From NCBI GenBank assembly GCA_947446625.1, contig CANFIE010000054.1:1-14009 (forward strand): 14,009 bases of DNA. The letters are read 5' to 3'. The translations under genes and the position numbers were made by a program. The notes beneath the pieces were generated by a model. It saw only the letters and a program-made list of their open reading frames with translations. It did no database searches and was not told where the DNA came from. Origin of the DNA: Acetobacteraceae bacterium (GTDB taxonomy: Bacteria; Pseudomonadota; Alphaproteobacteria; Acetobacterales; Acetobacteraceae). This document shows positions 12,441-14,009 of the stretch, in pieces (the first letter of the stretch is position 1; every line of letters starts with the position of its first letter).

Positions 12441-14009
12441 GAATCGCTCCGTTGCGGAAATCCGAGGAAGGCCAGTTGGTACAGCAGCACGCCGCAGCCC
12501 AGCAGCATGCCAAGCCCTTCCGAAACAAGCATCAGGTTGGCCAAGGGCGAGGCGGTGACCGACATGGCCCCGTTCAGCCCCCAGGCCCAGGGCAGGAAGG
12601 CCCCGCCGCGCGGGCCGCGAAACCGCTCCAGCCCCAGCGGAAAGGGCAGGCCGAGCGCGAAGGCCAGCGGCGCCGTCACCAGCAGCAGCAACACCACGCG
12701 CAGCGCCAGCGGCGCGGCCTCGGTGGCGGCAATCAGGCTGGGCAGGCCAAGCTGCGCCAGCACGCCCCAGCCCAGAATCACCAGCACCGCCAACCGCAGC
12801 CCCTGCTTTTCCCGGCCGCGAAACCGCTCACTGGCCGCCGCCCCCAGGCCGGAGCAGACCAGCATGGCCGAAAGCACCAGCGCGAAGGCCGAGGCACGGT
12901 CGTTCAGCCACAGCGAAGCCCGCTCGATGAGCCAAATTTCCAGGAACAGAAAGCCCAGCCCCAGCCCGCCGAAATACACCAGCACCCGGCCCATGCCGCT
13001 GCCGGCGGCGCGCACCTGGCCAAAGGCCGGCACCGCCAGCACCACCAGGCCCAGCAGCACCGCCTGGGCCAGCACCGCCAGGTTCACCAGCACGCCAATC
13101 TCGGGTTGCGGCAGAATGTCCAGCCGCCCGGCCAGGAAGGGCAGGGCGGCAAAGCGCACCAGCCCGGCCAGGAAGGGCCGGTCCTGCGTGACGGGTGAGG
13201 TATCGAACACCGGGTCCGGCGGCGCGCTGCCGGCCAGGATGCCGGGGGCAACCTCGGCCACCGCGTCCCGCGCCGCGCCGCCGGCCTGGCCGGTGAGGAA
13301 ATCCACTGGCGGCAGGTCGTTCCAGATGGTCCGGTCGGCCGGCAGCCCACCCGGCTGCCAGGAAAGGTCGAAGGAACGCTCGGTGGCGAAGGCTGCCAGC
13401 GCCGCGAGCCGCTCGGCCGGCCAGGGTTCGGTCATCACCAGGGCACGCAGGTTCCAGGCCGAGCGGATGACCGCCACATGCGCCCCCGGTTCCGCCACCC
13501 CCGCCTGGCGCAGCGCGGCGGCCACGGTGGCCAGCATGCGTTCTGCATAAACCGGCAATTCGCGGATGGAGACCGGCACCGAGACAATGCCGCCCGGCTT
13601 CAGCGCGCGCAGATAGGTGCCCAGCGCCTCGGCGGTGAAGGCAAAGCGATTGGCCTCGGCGCTGTCCAGGAAGTCGGCCGAAAGGTCGATGAGGTCGAAC
13701 CCTGCCGGCTGGCTGGCGGCCAGCGCCACCGGGCTTTCGCCCCGCAGCGCCATGTCGGCGCCCAGCGGAAAGGCCGGCGACGGCCCCAGCCCGCGCAGCA
13801 GCGCATGCCGCAGCATGGGGTTGGTCTCGGTCACCACCAGCCGGGCCACGCCCAGCGCCTCCACCGCCTGGATGCGGAAGCCACCGCCCGCCCCGGCCAG
13901 CAGCACGCGTGGCTGCGCCAGCAGGGCATAGGGCGCGGCATCCAGCGTGGCGGGGGCATAGGCGGTTTCGGCCGGGCCGGGGCGGCGCAGCGTGGCAATG
14001 CGGTTGCCA
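12437..14009 (-). CDS. Spermidine-synthase-like methyltransferase-fold/multi-span membrane fusion (5' end outside window)
   Basis: The frame is open from 12437 to the right edge, giving at least 523 residues; the N terminus is missing. The visible N-terminal half is a spermidine-synthase-like Rossmann domain. RVLLAGAGGGFRIQAV (bases ~13,860-13,910) is the SAM-binding glycine loop, LVVTETNP supplies the acidic ribose ligand, and FDLIDLSAD with ALKPGGIVSVPVS are the later strands. The aminopropyltransferase active-site motifs (GGGDG, DCTDP) are not preserved, so true spermidine synthesis is unlikely. The C-terminal half (about bases 12,450-13,200) holds roughly seven membrane helices. These include FLFLEIWLIERASLWL and LGLPFPLGLERF, then WAWGLNGAMSV, which match the 'fused MFS/spermidine synthase' type of protein. 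A GTG at 13906 is not needed as a start because the frame and the domain continue upstream. It overlaps the exported methyltransferase gene by 4 nt. The function is unknown. Confidence 0.85.
   Translation of the reverse strand, partial: GNRIATLRRPGPAETAYAPATLDAAPYALLAQPRVLLAGAGGGFRIQAVEALGVARLVVTETNPMLRHALLRGLGPSPAFPLGADMALRGESPVALAASQPAGFDLIDLSADFLDSAEANRFAFTAEALGTYLRALKPGGIVSVPVSIRELPVYAERMLATVAAALRQAGVAEPGAHVAVIRSAWNLRALVMTEPWPAERLAALAAFATERSFDLSWQPGGLPADRTIWNDLPPVDFLTGQAGGAARDAVAEVAPGILAGSAPPDPVFDTSPVTQDRPFLAGLVRFAALPFLAGRLDILPQPEIGVLVNLAVLAQAVLLGLVVLAVPAFGQVRAAGSGMGRVLVYFGGLGLGFLFLEIWLIERASLWLNDRASAFALVLSAMLVCSGLGAAASERFRGREKQGLRLAVLVILGWGVLAQLGLPSLIAATEAAPLALRVVLLLLVTAPLAFALGLPFPLGLERFRGPRGGAFLPWAWGLNGAMSVTASPLANLMLVSEGLGMLLGCGVLLYQLAFLGFPQRSDS

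Noticed and set aside
11568..13550. Long plus-strand open frame (~660 codons) opposite the methyltransferase and the membrane fusion gene
   Set aside because: Its composition is that of a complementary-strand shadow, with no family motifs; the minus-strand reading has clear SAM-binding and membrane signatures.
1..14009. Possible defence, phage, CRISPR, toxin-antitoxin or insertion sequence content
   Set aside because: No repeat-spacer array, transposase, integrase, nuclease or toxin-like small gene pair was found on either strand; the DLH-DUF6295 pair does not resemble a toxin-antitoxin module.

Overview
The window is GC-rich chromosomal DNA, roughly two-thirds G+C by eye. Strong GGAGG-type ribosome binding sites, tightly overlapping start and stop codons, several transport-related genes and a Tat-like binding protein suggest an alphaproteobacterium, most likely in the Acetobacteraceae (Roseomonas-like). 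That placement is inferred from protein style and composition; no marker gene is present. I see no rRNA, tRNA, CRISPR array, phage gene, transposase or integron, and no gene-free stretch longer than about 210 bases.

Left part (1-7389). The window opens with the 3' end of a plus-strand amidohydrolase-2 family gene. Its stop codon shares a hairpin with the stop of the convergent gene. From 7389 down to 343 seven minus-strand genes follow closely: an SDR dehydrogenase, an NCS2-type (xanthine/uracil) permease with an extra C-terminal domain, an NMT1/SsuA-type substrate-binding-like protein without a signal peptide, an Asp/Glu racemase/maleate isomerase family enzyme, and a complete TRAP transporter (DctP, DctQ, DctM). 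Junctions are overlapping or 50-65 nt long, so this may be one catabolic operon with internal promoters. The combination suggests uptake and processing of an organic acid or N-heterocycle-derived acid, but the substrate cannot be named.

Divergent intergenic region (7390-7599). This contains a GC-rich palindrome and an AT-rich 50-nt nested inverted repeat (13-bp perfect inner stem, 8-bp outer stem, plus a third copy of the outer arm). It is the most striking non-coding structure in the window.

Middle part (7600-10746, plus strand). A flavin reductase family protein, a bacterial TMEM43-family membrane protein followed by a 10-bp-stem hairpin, a dienelactone hydrolase family protein, and 2 nt later a small DUF6295-like protein. 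An 11-bp-stem hairpin then separates these from convergent genes.

Right part (10795-14009, minus strand). A secreted DUF1080 (3-keto-disaccharide hydrolase-like) protein, an isoaspartate-methyltransferase-like protein with an apparent export signal, and, overlapping it by 4 nt, a spermidine-synthase-like/multi-membrane-span fusion that runs off the right edge.

Most of the window is ordinary metabolic and accessory gene content. I found no clearly new multi-gene system. The better leads are the degenerate NCS2 permease with a possible GHKL-like tail, the exported methyltransferase pair, the signal-less binding protein paired with a racemase, and the 7515-7564 palindrome.
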